In this document: positions 1 through 9,635 of the stretch, piece by piece
How the letters are laid out: the number at the start of each line of letters is the position of its first letter
Position numbering within the stretch: the stretch's first letter is position 1
Assembly (NCBI GenBank): GCA_948567375.1
Contig: OX419755.1
Span: 65,476,944 to 65,540,943, forward strand
Length of the DNA: 64,000 nt
Source of the DNA: Lunularia cruciata
Taxonomy: Eukaryota; Streptophyta; Marchantiopsida; Lunulariales; Lunulariaceae
Direction of reading: 5' to 3'
Translations under genes and position numbers: made by a program
Notes under the pieces: generated by a model
What the model was told of the DNA's origin: nothing
Databases searched by the model: none
What the model saw: the letters and a program-made list of their open reading frames with translations, nothing else

Positions 1-1
1 C

Positions 2-420
2 TATGATATCATTCTGGGTCTACCTTGGCTTGAATGTCATAAGGTTCAATTTGATTGGACCCGACACCAAATTCAAGTACAACACCAAGGTAGGAATTTC
101 CGATTAGGTTGTCTGGCACCTCTGAGTAAGACGCCTAAGAATAGTCGGTCCCAAGATGGGAGTTTGTCGAGAAGGTAGCCATAGAGCAAATCTGGAAGAG
201 AGATGAGTCCCAAGATGGGAAGTTTGCCAGGAAGGCAACCATGGAGCAAGCTTGGAAGAGAGATGAGTCCCCAGAAGGGAAGTTTGTTAATGAAGCAGTC
301 ATAGAGCAAGCTTTGGAGGAAGATAAGTCTGTATTTGCGGTGTGGATCAAGCCGATTGCACAAGAACAATCTGAGGAGGGCCAAGTGCCGCATCAAGCAA
401 TGGTTGATCAGATAGTTTAG
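2..420 (+). pseudogene. Retropepsin C-terminus and protease-RT linker of A1
   Basis: The first codons read YDIILGLPWL, the usual end of a Ty3/gypsy retropepsin (the ILG motif). The frame is lost near 160, where one base is missing relative to the downstream repeat units, and the linker then continues in the RT frame. Three 60-bp repeats encode a charged 20-residue spacer. An in-frame TAG at 418-420 separates this part from RT; the same TAG is present in A2. The aspartate active site itself lies left of the window. Confidence 0.8.
149..330 (+). repeat. 60-bp tandem repeat in the A1 protease-RT linker
   Basis: Units at 181-240 and 241-300 are full; 149-180 and 301-330 are partial. Each full unit encodes 20 residues of the pattern xEQxWKRDES-x-GKF. 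The first, partial unit lacks one base and so shifts the frame. The A2 copy carries fewer units at the same place (about 46120-46215). Confidence 0.85.
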
Positions 421-432
421 GAGTTTGCAGAT

Positions 433-1341
433 GTGTTTCCGGATGATCTGCCAAAGGGATTACCCTTTGATCGAGGTATGCCCTTCAAGATCGAGTTATT
501 GCCAAGGAGTACTCCAGTGAGTAGACCAATCTATCGGCTCTCACCAAAGGAGTTAGAGGAGTTGCGAACAACACTTACAGAGTTGTTGGAGAAGGATTTC
601 ATACGACATAGTACCTCTCCTTGGGGAGCACCGGTACTATTTTTTCCAAAGAAGGATGGAGGACTTTGTTTCTGTATTGATTACCGTGGACTCAATAAGC
701 AAACCGTGAAGAATGCATATCCCTTGCCTCGGATCGATGACCTGCTTGATCAACTAAGTGGAGCATGCTACTTTTCCAAGCTGGATCTTTGTAGCGGCTA
801 TTGGCAAATTCCTATTGAAGGCAAGGACGTGCAAAAGACTACTTTTTGCACAAGGTACAGACATTTTGAATGGAGAGTTCTACCTTTCAAACTCACTAAT
901 GCTCCAGCAATCTTCATGGATCAGATGCATCGGGTGTTGGAGGGACTATTGGATTGGTCCATGGTGGTGTTCTTAGATGATATCTTAATCTATAGTAGGA
1001 CAGAGGCAGAACACATGAATCATGTACGAGAAGTCCTAAGACGATTACGACAATGCAAATTTTACTGCAAGAAGTCAAAGTGTGCTTTTTGGCAGAAAGA
1101 GGTTACCTTCTTAGGTCATAAGATCTCATCTGAGGGGATCAAGATGGAAGAAGAGAAGATCAAGACCATTATTGATTGGCCTACCCTAAAGGATGCTACA
1201 GAAGTACAAGCATTCAATGGATTGGCCAGTTTTTACCGACGGTTCATCCACTATTATGCTCACGTGGCTGCACCATTGATTGACCTCTTGGGAAAGAACT
1301 CGAGCTTCCAGTGGACCACCAAGCATGAAGAAGCATTCTAG
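433..1341 (+). pseudogene. Reverse transcriptase of chromovirus A1
   Basis: RNA-dependent DNA polymerase of a Ty3/gypsy element. Residues 58-100 contain the fingers (STSPWGAPVLF, DYRGLN), and the catalytic motif is FLDD at residues 180-183 within VVFLDDILIYS. The following block SKCAFWQKEVTFLGHKIS is the usual thumb region. The conserved PFGLTNAP block reads PFKLTNAP, so one glycine is lost. The ORF ends with TAG at 1339-1341, in frame with the RNase H that follows; A2 has TAG at the homologous site. It is not translatable as an intact polyprotein. Confidence 0.92.
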
Positions 1342-2103
1342 AAGTTAAAGCATATGGTGTCTTCAAGACCCATTCTTCAACCATACGATCCTCAACTACC
1401 TTGTGTGGTTGATTTTGATGCTTCTAACTTTGCAATTGGAGTTGTGTTGCAACAAGAATTTCTAGATGGACTACATCCTATTGCCTTTGTGTCTTGCCGA
1501 CTAAATACAGCTGAAAGAAATTACTCTGCTCGAGATGGGGAACAACTTGCAATGGCCTATGCCACCAAGGTATGGAGGCATTATCTCTTGGGGAAACAAG
1601 TGATCATGCGAATTGATCACAAGCCATTGTTGCAGACCTTACACTTGGAGCACATGAAGAGTCGGCATCATCGATGGGAAGAGCAACTCCAATTGTTTGA
1701 CATCAAAATTGAGTACACACCAGGTCGGTTCCATGTCATCCTTGTTGCTCTATCACGACGACCTGATTTGAAGGCTCTTCCTCTCATCACGGCGGCAATT
1801 ACAACGGTGTCCATTGACCCCAAGGTTCATAATGAGTTTCAATCAGCTCTACAACAAGATCCCTTCTTCCAAATGGTACGCGGTTGTCTAACAGCATGCA
1901 ACAAGGAGTACAACACCTTCTCCTTCAAGGAAGGCCTTTTATTCCATGTAGACCAGATCTATGTTCTAGCCAAAGGTGATCTTCAACTTGTGCGCCTTCA
2001 AGAAGCCCATGATTTACCAATAGCTGGTCACATGGGAGTGGACAAGACCTTGGGTACCCTCCAACACCAATGGTGGTGGTCCAACATGACACAAGATGTT
2101 TGA
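1342..2103 (+). pseudogene. RNase H and integrase zinc-binding region of A1
   Basis: Same frame as RT. DFDASNFAIGVVL carries the first RNase H aspartate, then ARDGEQLAMAYA and RIDHKPLLQTL carry the later acidic positions. The integrase N-terminus follows, with HDLPIAGHMGVDKTL giving the two histidines of the HHCC site; the cysteines (SCESCQRNK) come just after the stop. The TGA at 2101-2103 is a tryptophan codon in A2, so it is a private G-to-A change. Confidence 0.88.
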
Positions 2104-3060
2104 CACTTTGTCCGATCATGTGAGAGTTGCCAACGGAACAAGGCCAGCAACCAGAAGCCAGGTGGACTCCTTCAACCACTGGCCATTCCATCCGCTTGTT
2201 GGGAGCATGTGAGCTTGGATCTCATCACATCCTTGCCAAAGACAAAACAAGGCCACACCGCAATCGTGGTGTTTGTGGATAAGCTTAGTAAGCAAATCCA
2301 CTTGGCACCAACTTGTGATACAGTGGATGCTCCAACCTTAGCGCAAATCTACTTCAACAATGTCTTCAAGCATCATGGGATGCCACGTGTACTCATCTCC
2401 GACCGTGATCCTCAATTTACAGGAAAGTTTTGGCAAGCACTCTTCTAGATACTCGGCACCAAGCTTGCTTTGTCCACTGCCTATCATCCTCAAACTGATG
2501 GACAAACCGAACGCGCCAATCGTACATTGGAGGATATGTTGCGGGCCTTTGTCAATGTCCACCATACCAACTGGGATGAATGTCTTGTAGCTGCAAAATT
2601 TGCCTACAACAATTCCAAACAGGCAAGCACCAGATTTTCTCCCTTCTTTCTCAATTTTGGCCAAGATCCGCTTGTTCCAGATTCTCTTCTTGCTCCCCCT
2701 CCCTCTCAAGTTCCTCATACTTCCACATTCTTGACCACTATATCCCAATCTCTCTAGCAAGCCAAGTCTCACCTCCTTGTTGCTTAGAATCGCCAAAAAC
2801 AATATGCGGACCACCATTGTCATGATCTCACCTTTGAAGTTGGTAATAAAGTCATGCTATCCTCTAGTAACCTCCCTCTCCCACTTGATACCCAAGTTCG
2901 TAAACTTGCTCCTAATTGGATAGGACCCTTTGATATCACCCACATTGTCTCTCCTATTGCTTATCGACTTGCCTTGCCTTGTCACATGCATATCCATCCT
3001 GTCTTTCATGTTTCCAAGTTGAAACCCTTTGTTCCTAACCCCTCTTCCTTTTCCTCTTGA
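2104..3060 (+). pseudogene. Integrase catalytic core and C-terminal region of A1
   Basis: DDE integrase. VSLDLITSLP and LISDRDPQFTG carry the two aspartates and STAYHPQTDGQTERANRTLED carries the glutamate. A GPF/Y-type region follows (APNWIGPFDITHIVSPIAYRLALP). Stops at 2446 (shared with A2), 2755, 2785 and 3058 interrupt a frame that is otherwise continuous. Each is explained by one transition in a Gln or Arg codon. Confidence 0.88.
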
Positions 3061-3295
3061 GTCCAACCTCCTCCTCTGCCTATCCCTATCAATGATCATG
3101 AGGAGTACAAAGTTGATCATATCCTTGCGCGTCGTCATATTCAACGAGGCCGTCGCTAACATACGGAGTACAAGGTCCTTTGGAAAGGGTATCCCCTTCA
3201 TGATGCCACATGGGAACCTCTTTCCCACCTCCAAAATGCATAGATGGCCATCAAGGAATTTGAAGCTTCACTTGTGACGAGGACGTCACCAACTA
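3061..3295 (+). pseudogene. C-terminal chromodomain of A1 integrase
   Basis: The block EEYKVDHILARRHIQRGRR, a stop, then HTEYKVLWKGYPLHDATWEP is a chromodomain: the WKGY and TWEP motifs mark its aromatic cage and fold. In chromoviruses this domain binds methylated histone tails and steers integration. Stops at 3157 (TAA for CAA) and 3241 interrupt it. The A2 copy (about 43160-43350, opposite strand) keeps both glutamine codons. Confidence 0.88.
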
Positions 3296-3309
3296 GCGGC
3301 GGGGGAATA
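3296..3309 (+). promoter_or_regulatory. Polypurine tract of A1
   Basis: The purine run GCGGGGGAATA directly precedes the LTR start TGTAACAATATGG and would prime plus-strand synthesis. A2 has GTGGGGGAATA at the same place. The coding frame runs into it. Confidence 0.8.
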
Positions 3310-3731
3310 TGTAACAATATGGAGTTTAGCGACAAAGTTAGTCGAGCTTCCAAAGTAGAGAATAAGGCAAAATAGCCTAGAATATTCTAGAAGCATCTAA
3401 GAAGCTTCTTGGGAAGCTTCCCAACTAGTTAACTTGCGCCCTAAACAGGTAGCTTCTAGAAGGAAGCTTCTAGAAGCTTCTAACTAGCTTAGCTTGCACG
3501 CCAAGTAGGCGGCTTCTAGAAGGAAGCTTCTTGAGAAGTTTCCTAGTTAAATTGGCTTGCACTCCAAGAAAGCGGCTCAAGGAAGCTTCTTGAGAAGCTT
3601 CAAGGTCTCATATGCTACCTATAAATACCAAAGCCAAAGCTCATGCTAGGCATTTGGAGTTTTCCCTCATTCAAGTGTCCCAATGTGAGGTTCTATTCTC
3701 CTATTTCTCTCCTCGGTTTTGGTCTTTTACA
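3310..3731 (+). repeat. 3' LTR of A1 (422 bp)
   Basis: Begins TGTAACAATATGG after the polypurine tract and ends CTTTTACA, where homology to the B1 element begins. The two LTRs of A2 (42724-43115 and 47845-48214) have the same ends. It holds arrays of GAAGCTTC palindromes and a TATA box (3620-3626). Confidence 0.88.
3380..3626 (+). promoter_or_regulatory. Heat-shock-element array and TATA box in the A1 LTR
   Basis: Perfect alternating GAA/TTC units with 2-bp spacers occur at 3380-3393 (GAATATTCTAGAAG) and 3463-3480 (GAAGCTTCTAGAAGCTTC, four units). Further partial arrays lie at 3401-3420, 3513-3538 and 3581-3602. They end about 20 bp upstream of TATAAAT at 3620-3626. nGAAnnTTCnnGAAn is the binding site of heat-shock factors, and such arrays drive heat induction of the plant copia element ONSEN. 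A2 LTRs keep a TTCTAGAATATTCT core. Heat induction of A1 itself is inference. Confidence 0.65.
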
Positions 3732-4148
3732 GCAATGGTACATGCAAGCTTGTGGTGTTTAATACGTGGTTTGTTTGGTAGAGCTGCTACTATGTTGGTG
3801 TGTGATAGCTTTTTGAGAAAATAACATATGACATGTTTGACTCTTCCCCTCACATGGTTCCTCAAGGATAGTGGCTTTGTCCTCAATGTACTTGACCTTT
3901 AGCTAGTTTATTCTTTATGTGATATAGATTGTAGACATGTGACTAAATATGGAGCTTGATTACACCTAGCTTCTTGATCTTTGCCCACCATAGAGCATAT
4001 CACATACTTAGAGAAGATGGCTATTTGGAGTTAGAGAGATGTAACCACCAACTAGGGGGCTGATGATGGTACTTTAGAGTTTATGTATGATTTTGTATGA
4101 ATTGTGCTTCTATAATGTATGGTGTTGATAGTATTTTATGTTGTGTAG

Positions 4149-4211
<63 letters not shown>

Positions 4212-4745
4212 ACAACTATCATGACATTTGTAGTACCAAAGTTAGTTTGCTCGGATGCTAGAGTGATAGTCTTGGCGGCCAAAGTTATATTAGTAGTTGC
4301 TTACAAACTTCTTTGGGGTGGGCAGATTTTGTGTTAAGGCTATTGATTACACCATGGGACCCACTCTTACTTGCATTGTTTGCATCATCAATGGAATCAT
4401 TAGGGCTAGAAATCTAGGTCCAAAAAAGGAGTATACCTTTGAAATGCAACTCCAGAGAGCTCACTTCTTTGATGTTGAGCCTTTGAGCTCTTGGTTATGG
4501 TGGACAAAGACCAACAAGCAGCCCCCAGAGTCTCTTAGCTAGAGTGAGTGTGGTTTCATTGTAAGCAAGGTCCATTGTTGGTAGACCATTGAATTGAGGA
4601 TTTATTTTTTATTCAAGTTGAGTGTGAATTGATTATTGTGGTAATTTAGAGTTTATGTATGACTTTTGTATGAGATGTCTTCTATAGTGTATGATGTTGA
4701 TAGTGGTGTATGTTGTGTAGAGATGTATATATGCACAAAAAAACA
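3732..4745 (+). mobile_element. 3' end of PHD-type Ty3/gypsy element B1
   Basis: Bases 3732-3902 match the PHD-finger coding end of element E (C-D-S-C, W-H-x2-C and W-L-C-P-x-C positions, decayed). A polypurine tract ACTAGGGGGC at 4051-4060 is followed by repeat segment a (about 4064-4215, expanded by an AT run), segment b (about 4218-4618) and a second segment a (about 4619-4745). B1 therefore shows the same PPT-a-b-a organisation as C and D. Its 5' part lies left of A1, outside the window. Confidence 0.8.
4150..4206. repeat. (AT)n microsatellite
   Basis: An uninterrupted AT dinucleotide run within segment a of the B1 terminal repeat. The same spot in D (50160-50222) has also expanded, so it seems to be a hotspot within that repeat. 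Confidence 0.95.
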
Positions 4746-5560
4746 AACACGTTCTATTTAAGTGATTTAAGAAGTTTTTGGCTAAAGAGCATTGAGAAGA
4801 GAAAGATTTTTGGTCTCATAGTCCTTGACTATCAATATGCCTTGGCATTAGCAATCAACAAGCATTCACAAATAAAATTAAGAAATGTATGCACCTACAA
4901 GTTGTGGAGTGGCAAGGAAAACTATACATGGAGACAAAATTACAAAGTGAGATAGATCTAAAACTAGACATGGGCAATGATAGATTTTGGGAAGAATGGA
5001 AGGATATTGATGAGGAAGAATGGCATATAGATGATCCTTTATGGGGTATCAAGACATGTCTTTGAAGGTGGTGAGACTTTGCTTGTGATATTTGGTAGAT
5101 TGATGGCCAATGGAACAAAATAGGGAGTTTATATCTCAATTGTTCATAAATTTAGATCCTTTGCAATTCAAAATATTAATGAGAATAGATGTGAATCCAT
5201 TTATACTTTGTTAGAATTAATCAAATACCACTAGGTTTCCAAGAGAGCAAGTCAGAGAGGAAACAAATACCTATTTTGATTCAACTTGCAATAGCCCTAC
5301 ATAGATTTGGTCATAATAGGAATAGAGCCTACATTGCAAGGGAGATGAATTTGTGGGATATCATCTCTATATCCACTACAAATTTCACAAAGATTGATTG
5401 CTATCATTTTATTTAATTTGTTTAGGGAGGTGATATGGCCCAATGTAGAGGAGAGAGAGGATTTCAAAGGTTTTTTCAATGAAAGAATTTCTTGGATGTG
5501 TTGGATAGGTCAACATGACATTATTCTCTTTAGCCTAAAGATGTTATATCAAAGGAACTT
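4746..5560 (+). pseudogene. PIF/Harbinger-type transposase relic
   Basis: Across small frame changes, 5270-5520 reads IQLAIALHRFGHNRNRAYIA, then EVIWPNVEEREDFKGFF and SWMCWIGQHDI. The pattern of an LxxLxRxGH helix followed by a WP-x-x-EER-x-x-F block is that of the N-terminal region of HARBI1-like DDE transposases and of the host proteins derived from them. The upstream part (4960-5270) encodes an acidic WxEWKDIDEEEWHID-like stretch and may be the N-terminus. No catalytic DDE triad is visible and no terminal inverted repeats were found, so this is a decayed fragment. The assignment rests on motif memory. Confidence 0.45.
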
Positions 5561-6800
5561 ATTTTAAGATGAAGGAGTCTTATTCTATCAATAGATAAGT
5601 GATATGGAACAACATGAGATGCATTATACATATTAGGAGTGGTAAGCTCTTGTTTTATATATCTTACTTTTCTATTTTTTATCATTTCAACTTTGAATAC
5701 TTGGTATTATGAGTATTGTTATGGCCTACTTGGTGTGTAGGGATACCAGATTCTTGCCATGATATGACTTGCCTAAAAACATCTCCACTCTTGAATTCTT
5801 GAGGAGCCAATGACTCATTCAATCATCACAAATATATGTTAGGTGATCTTGGCTATGCTCTCATGAGCCATTTGGTGCCTTTATTTAAGTGTAGCATTTT
5901 AAAAAGAGAATAAGTATCAATAAATGTGTAGCATGAACTTGAGTAGTAAATGAGCATTGAATAGGAGTTTTAAAGAGAAAATGACACTCATTATGGGAAT
6001 TAGGGGTACAACTGAAAAGTAAACAAGAAAAGAATGGATATCTCTTATGTCGGATTAGTACATGTATCATTTTGCATAATTTTCTTCTTAATAGACAAGA
6101 TATGTGAGAATAAGGGAAAAGTTAGCTTATGAAGAAATAGATGTAAAAGAAACACCTATGTTCAATGTCCATGATAGCTGATGTAGAGAAGAGAGAAGGA
6201 AAATAGTGGTGAATACATGTTGTATGTTCAAAAGACTTGGAAGATTTTTTAACTCTTGATAACAATACTAAATTGTAAGCTCTTTATTATAACTAATTCT
6301 TGATTATGTCATGAAATCTAACCATGTCCAAGTAGTGGGGTAGCTTAGAGTGTTAGAAACTGATGCTTCATGAAACCATCAATATTTTTTTTAGCTTAGT
6401 TATATAATGGATGTTACTTGTGAGAGTTTGAGTAGCTTGTATTTAGCTATATATACAGATATAAAAGATGATATGGATGCATGAGATCAACTTTTGGCAT
6501 TGGGTGTTTAGTTATATGTAGATATATGAAAGATGATATGGATGCATGAGATCAAGTTTTGGTGTTAGCTGAATAGCAGAATTTAGGAAAAGACAAGAAA
6601 AGGATCATTGGATTAAGGGTAATCAAAATGACTCTTCTTTCATGTAGTTGAATTATGTCTTCCCTAAATTGATGTCCCCCCATATAAGATTCAGTGACTT
6701 TTATTCCTCTCTTAATGATTCTTTGAGGCTATGAAAAATTAAAGAAGAGTTACTTGTTTGTTCTCTTCAATGATTCTTTGAGGAATTAAGGAAGAAGTTT
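5561..6800. other. Decayed intergenic DNA with a 66-bp tandem duplication
   Basis: No credible coding region. A short tandem duplication sits at 6463-6494 and 6529-6560 (AAAGATGATATGGATGCATG, 66-bp offset). A shorter repeat around TTCAATGATTCTTTGAGG occurs at 6710-6785. Confidence 0.6.
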
Positions 6801-7840
6801 GTTGAAGAGAGGAATTATAAATGAAAGATAGTTGTTGGGTTTCCTTGTTAGAGAGGAATTTATATATGAAAAAAGTCAGTTTTTTACTTTATTTTTCTCA
6901 ATGGAAGTGTAGTTTCAAAACTTCCCAAATAAAGAGCAAAGGATCAAGGAGGTGCAGATTTTCAAAAGAGTTTGAGAAGGTCCTAATAAGGAGCAAGGAA
7001 TCAAGGAGGGGTAGATTTTTGAAAGCCAAGGGAGCTGAGGAGGATATTGCAAAAAGGCAACAAAAATCAGGAGAAGATTGAGAGTACGGGCTTGATTTAA
7101 ATTTTCAAGGAAGTGTAAGGCAATCAAGGGGGACAAAAAATAGGATAAGACCAAGAGTTTGTGCTTGATTTAAATTTTCAAGGAAGGGTAAAGAAATCAA
7201 GGGAGAGGAGGAGAGATAGAAAGGTTTTGCAAGAGAAAGATAGAGGTTTTGGGAGGCAAAGGACAGAGAGAGTTTCAAAATGCAAGAAAGGGAAGAGAGC
7301 AAAGAGAGTGAGAAAGACAATCCAAGATGGAGAGAGAGGAGGCAAGCTCAAAGGAGAGGACCAAAGAACTTGATCCAAATTTATTCACAAAGAGGTTTTG
7401 AAGGCAAGAGAGGGAGTGAAGCTCATAGAGAGGTTTCAAAAGGCAACATCCAAAGAGGTTCTAAAATGAGAGGAGAGGGAGAAGTGCAAAGAGAGCAAGT
7501 AGGAGAACTCAAGAGTTATTTCTTAATAGAGAGGTTATGAAGAGGGGTGAAAAAGAGGTTGTGACAGGTACAAGATAAAGAAAGCATCAAAAGGCAAGAG
7601 AGGAACGAGTGCAAACAAGGTGAACACAAGAACCCAAGAGGGAGGGGAGGGGGCAAGCAAAGGGGAGGACTAGAGAACTTACCAGATTTCTTACTCAAAC
7701 CAGAGCACTTACTTGATAGAGATTGGTATTGTATATGAGAGAGAGTGTAGGACATGCCCAACATGGAAGTTTTCAAGGAGGGTGGATGGTTGATAGGAAA
7801 CCTTGGATCAATGGGCAATAATATGATATTCATCAAGTGT
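6801..7840 (+). other. Purine-rich (GA) tract, coding status unknown
   Basis: The + strand is strongly enriched in A and G, with AGAGAG runs. Several overlapping short reading frames are rich in Lys, Arg, Glu and Ser, as expected from composition alone. A 73-bp-offset direct repeat (CTTGATTTAAATTTTCAAGG) starts at 7091 and 7164. No domain is recognisable. Confidence 0.5.
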
Positions 7841-8925
7841 GTTGGGCTGGATTAGACCCAAATTTGACAATCTGTGGAGTCAATTTGTGAATCAGACTTG
7901 GAAGCTATGGGGTCGAAAATTGCTATTTGCTTGCATTACCCATGTAAGTATTCTTCATTTGATTTGAAAATTGACACTAGAAATGGTAGATAGGTTCTGC
8001 CAATTACTCAAGTTTTTTTGTTGTAGAACCCCCATGACCTCCAAAACCTAGAACTTGATCCATGAATTCTGAACAAAACCCACCCTAAACCCTAAAAAAT
8101 ATTCAGTTGAAACCTTCCTTATTTCCATGAAAGCCATGCAAAATCCTTTTGAATTCTGCAAAAATCTAACAAAACCCTAGAGAAACCACCTTTGGCACAA
8201 CAACATAGAAAAACCCCAAGACATGACCCAAGTCCTCCACAAGACCCTAGCAAAACCCAAATTCCTCTGAGATCATGAAAAAATCCTAGCAAAAATCCTA
8301 GCAAAAATCCCAAGACAAGACTTGACACCCTAGTGAAACCCTCACAAAATCCAGAATCTTGTGAAATTTTTGCAAAACCAGAACAAAACTCCATGAATAA
8401 ATTAGAAAATTGGCAAAACCCTTATGGAACCCGACAATAAGCAAAAAATTAGTGAAACATTATTTTTTCACTTTTTCTATATTTTCATGACTGGTGAGTT
8501 GTATCTTCTGTTGCCTAGATGGAAGGAGGTACAAGATGACATTTGTTGGTCAATGTTTCACTCATGTTTTCATAGAGAGTGGATTCATAGATGAGGGAGA
8601 AGCTGATTGTGACACTATAGTCTAAGAAAGGACATCTATTCAAGATGTCGGAGCAAAAAACAAGAGTCAAGATGAGGAAGGTCAGTGAGTGTAAATTAGT
8701 AGCATGTTTCTTGGAAAACCTAGGTATCTTCTACTTTATGTACTATGTACCATATGTACATCATCAAATAAATGATATACCATGGGGTGTATGGTGTTTA
8801 TTGCCTTGAAATCCATATCTCTTCGTAAGTTTCATTAATGTACTCATTGAATGTGTGCTTATCAAGCTATGTATATGTTTTAGGGTAGCTTGCTTCAATC
8901 ATGCAAGGAGGTGGAACCTCATTAG
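7841..8925. other. Low-complexity intergenic DNA, C+A-rich at 8030-8450
   Basis: The stretch 8030-8450 is built of AAACCC, AAAATCC and CAAAACC words with very little G, giving a long minus-strand frame of Gly, Phe and Leu repeats that looks compositional. CCCTAAA occurs twice at 8083-8096. No gene is supported. Confidence 0.5.
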
Positions 8926-9635
8926 GTGATGGTACTTGGAGAAGAGGTGAGGAGTCTTTTACATTACTCCCATATTGCTCTACATTACTCCATAAGAGGT
9001 CATCCTTGGAGGAGCTTCTCATTTCATCATTTGTATTTGAGTGAGGAGTTAAGAGAGAGCATTGTGAGAGCTAAGAAGAGAGGGTCCAAGGAGCATGAGG
9101 TCCAACCCATGTTGGTGGAGTCACATGTATTGGATAGAGAGGATGTTACCTTAACACATATAGAGACTTTCTTTGTACAAGGAGAGGATTCCTTGTGACT
9201 TACCATTACTCCTACCCGAGCTACTACCACTCGTGGTATTAGAGCATTGAGAGAGTGTGTGATATAGGTGTTATTTTGGATGATAGTGCTAGAGTGGTAG
9301 ATTCTAGTGAAAGAGTTTTTATTGAGGAACTTCAGAGTAGAGAGAGAGAGAGAGCAATTGTTGAGAGGGAGTTAGCACTTGTGGAGAGAGAGCACATTGT
9401 GGGAGACATATAGAGGAGAGAGAGAGAGTTCTTGATGGGAGAGAGCAAGCTTTGGGATACTTGGAAGGGAAGGAGAAGGAGTTGGAGAGGAGAAGAGAGA
9501 CCAAGAGTAGACTATGACAGAGAGAGAGAGTTTGTACTTGATGTTGGTGAGAGTAGGAAGAGAGAGACAAAGGATTTGATAAGGCATTTTGATGAGCTTG
9601 AAGTTGGGAAACTGATTATAGTAGCAATTTATTAG
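8926..9635 (+). pseudogene. Glu/Arg-rich coiled-coil-like coding relic, unidentified
   Basis: An open frame at 8926-9198 (90 codons) is followed by broken frames rich in RERE, REF and LERR words up to 9635, as in long charged coiled coils. In-frame stops and the AG-rich composition argue for decay. Nothing is recognised. It may belong with the following segment as part of one decayed mobile element. Confidence 0.3.

Larger units (their letters stand above)
1..3731 (+). mobile_element. Ty3/gypsy chromovirus A1, 5' part outside the window
   Basis: Reading on the + strand gives the end of a retropepsin, RT, RNase H, integrase and a chromodomain, then a polypurine tract and a 3' LTR. This order and the C-terminal chromodomain define a plant chromovirus (Ty3/gypsy). 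From about 181 to 3290 everything stays in one frame, broken only by stop codons at 418, 1339, 2101, 2446, 2755, 2785, 3058, 3157 and 3241. A one-base loss near 160 puts the protease in another frame. The DNA right of the LTR (3732 on) is the PHD-coding end of another Ty3/gypsy family, so A1 landed inside that element (B1). The left end and target duplication lie outside the window. A2 (42724-48214) is a second copy of the family. Confidence 0.93.

Noticed and set aside
8083-8096. Telomere-type repeat CCCTAAA twice
   Set aside because: Only two units inside a C+A-rich low-complexity stretch; not evidence for a telomere or an interstitial array.
8119-8394. Minus-strand frame of Gly/Phe/Leu repeats
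   Set aside because: Produced by low-complexity AAAATCC and AAACCC words; no sign of protein-level constraint.
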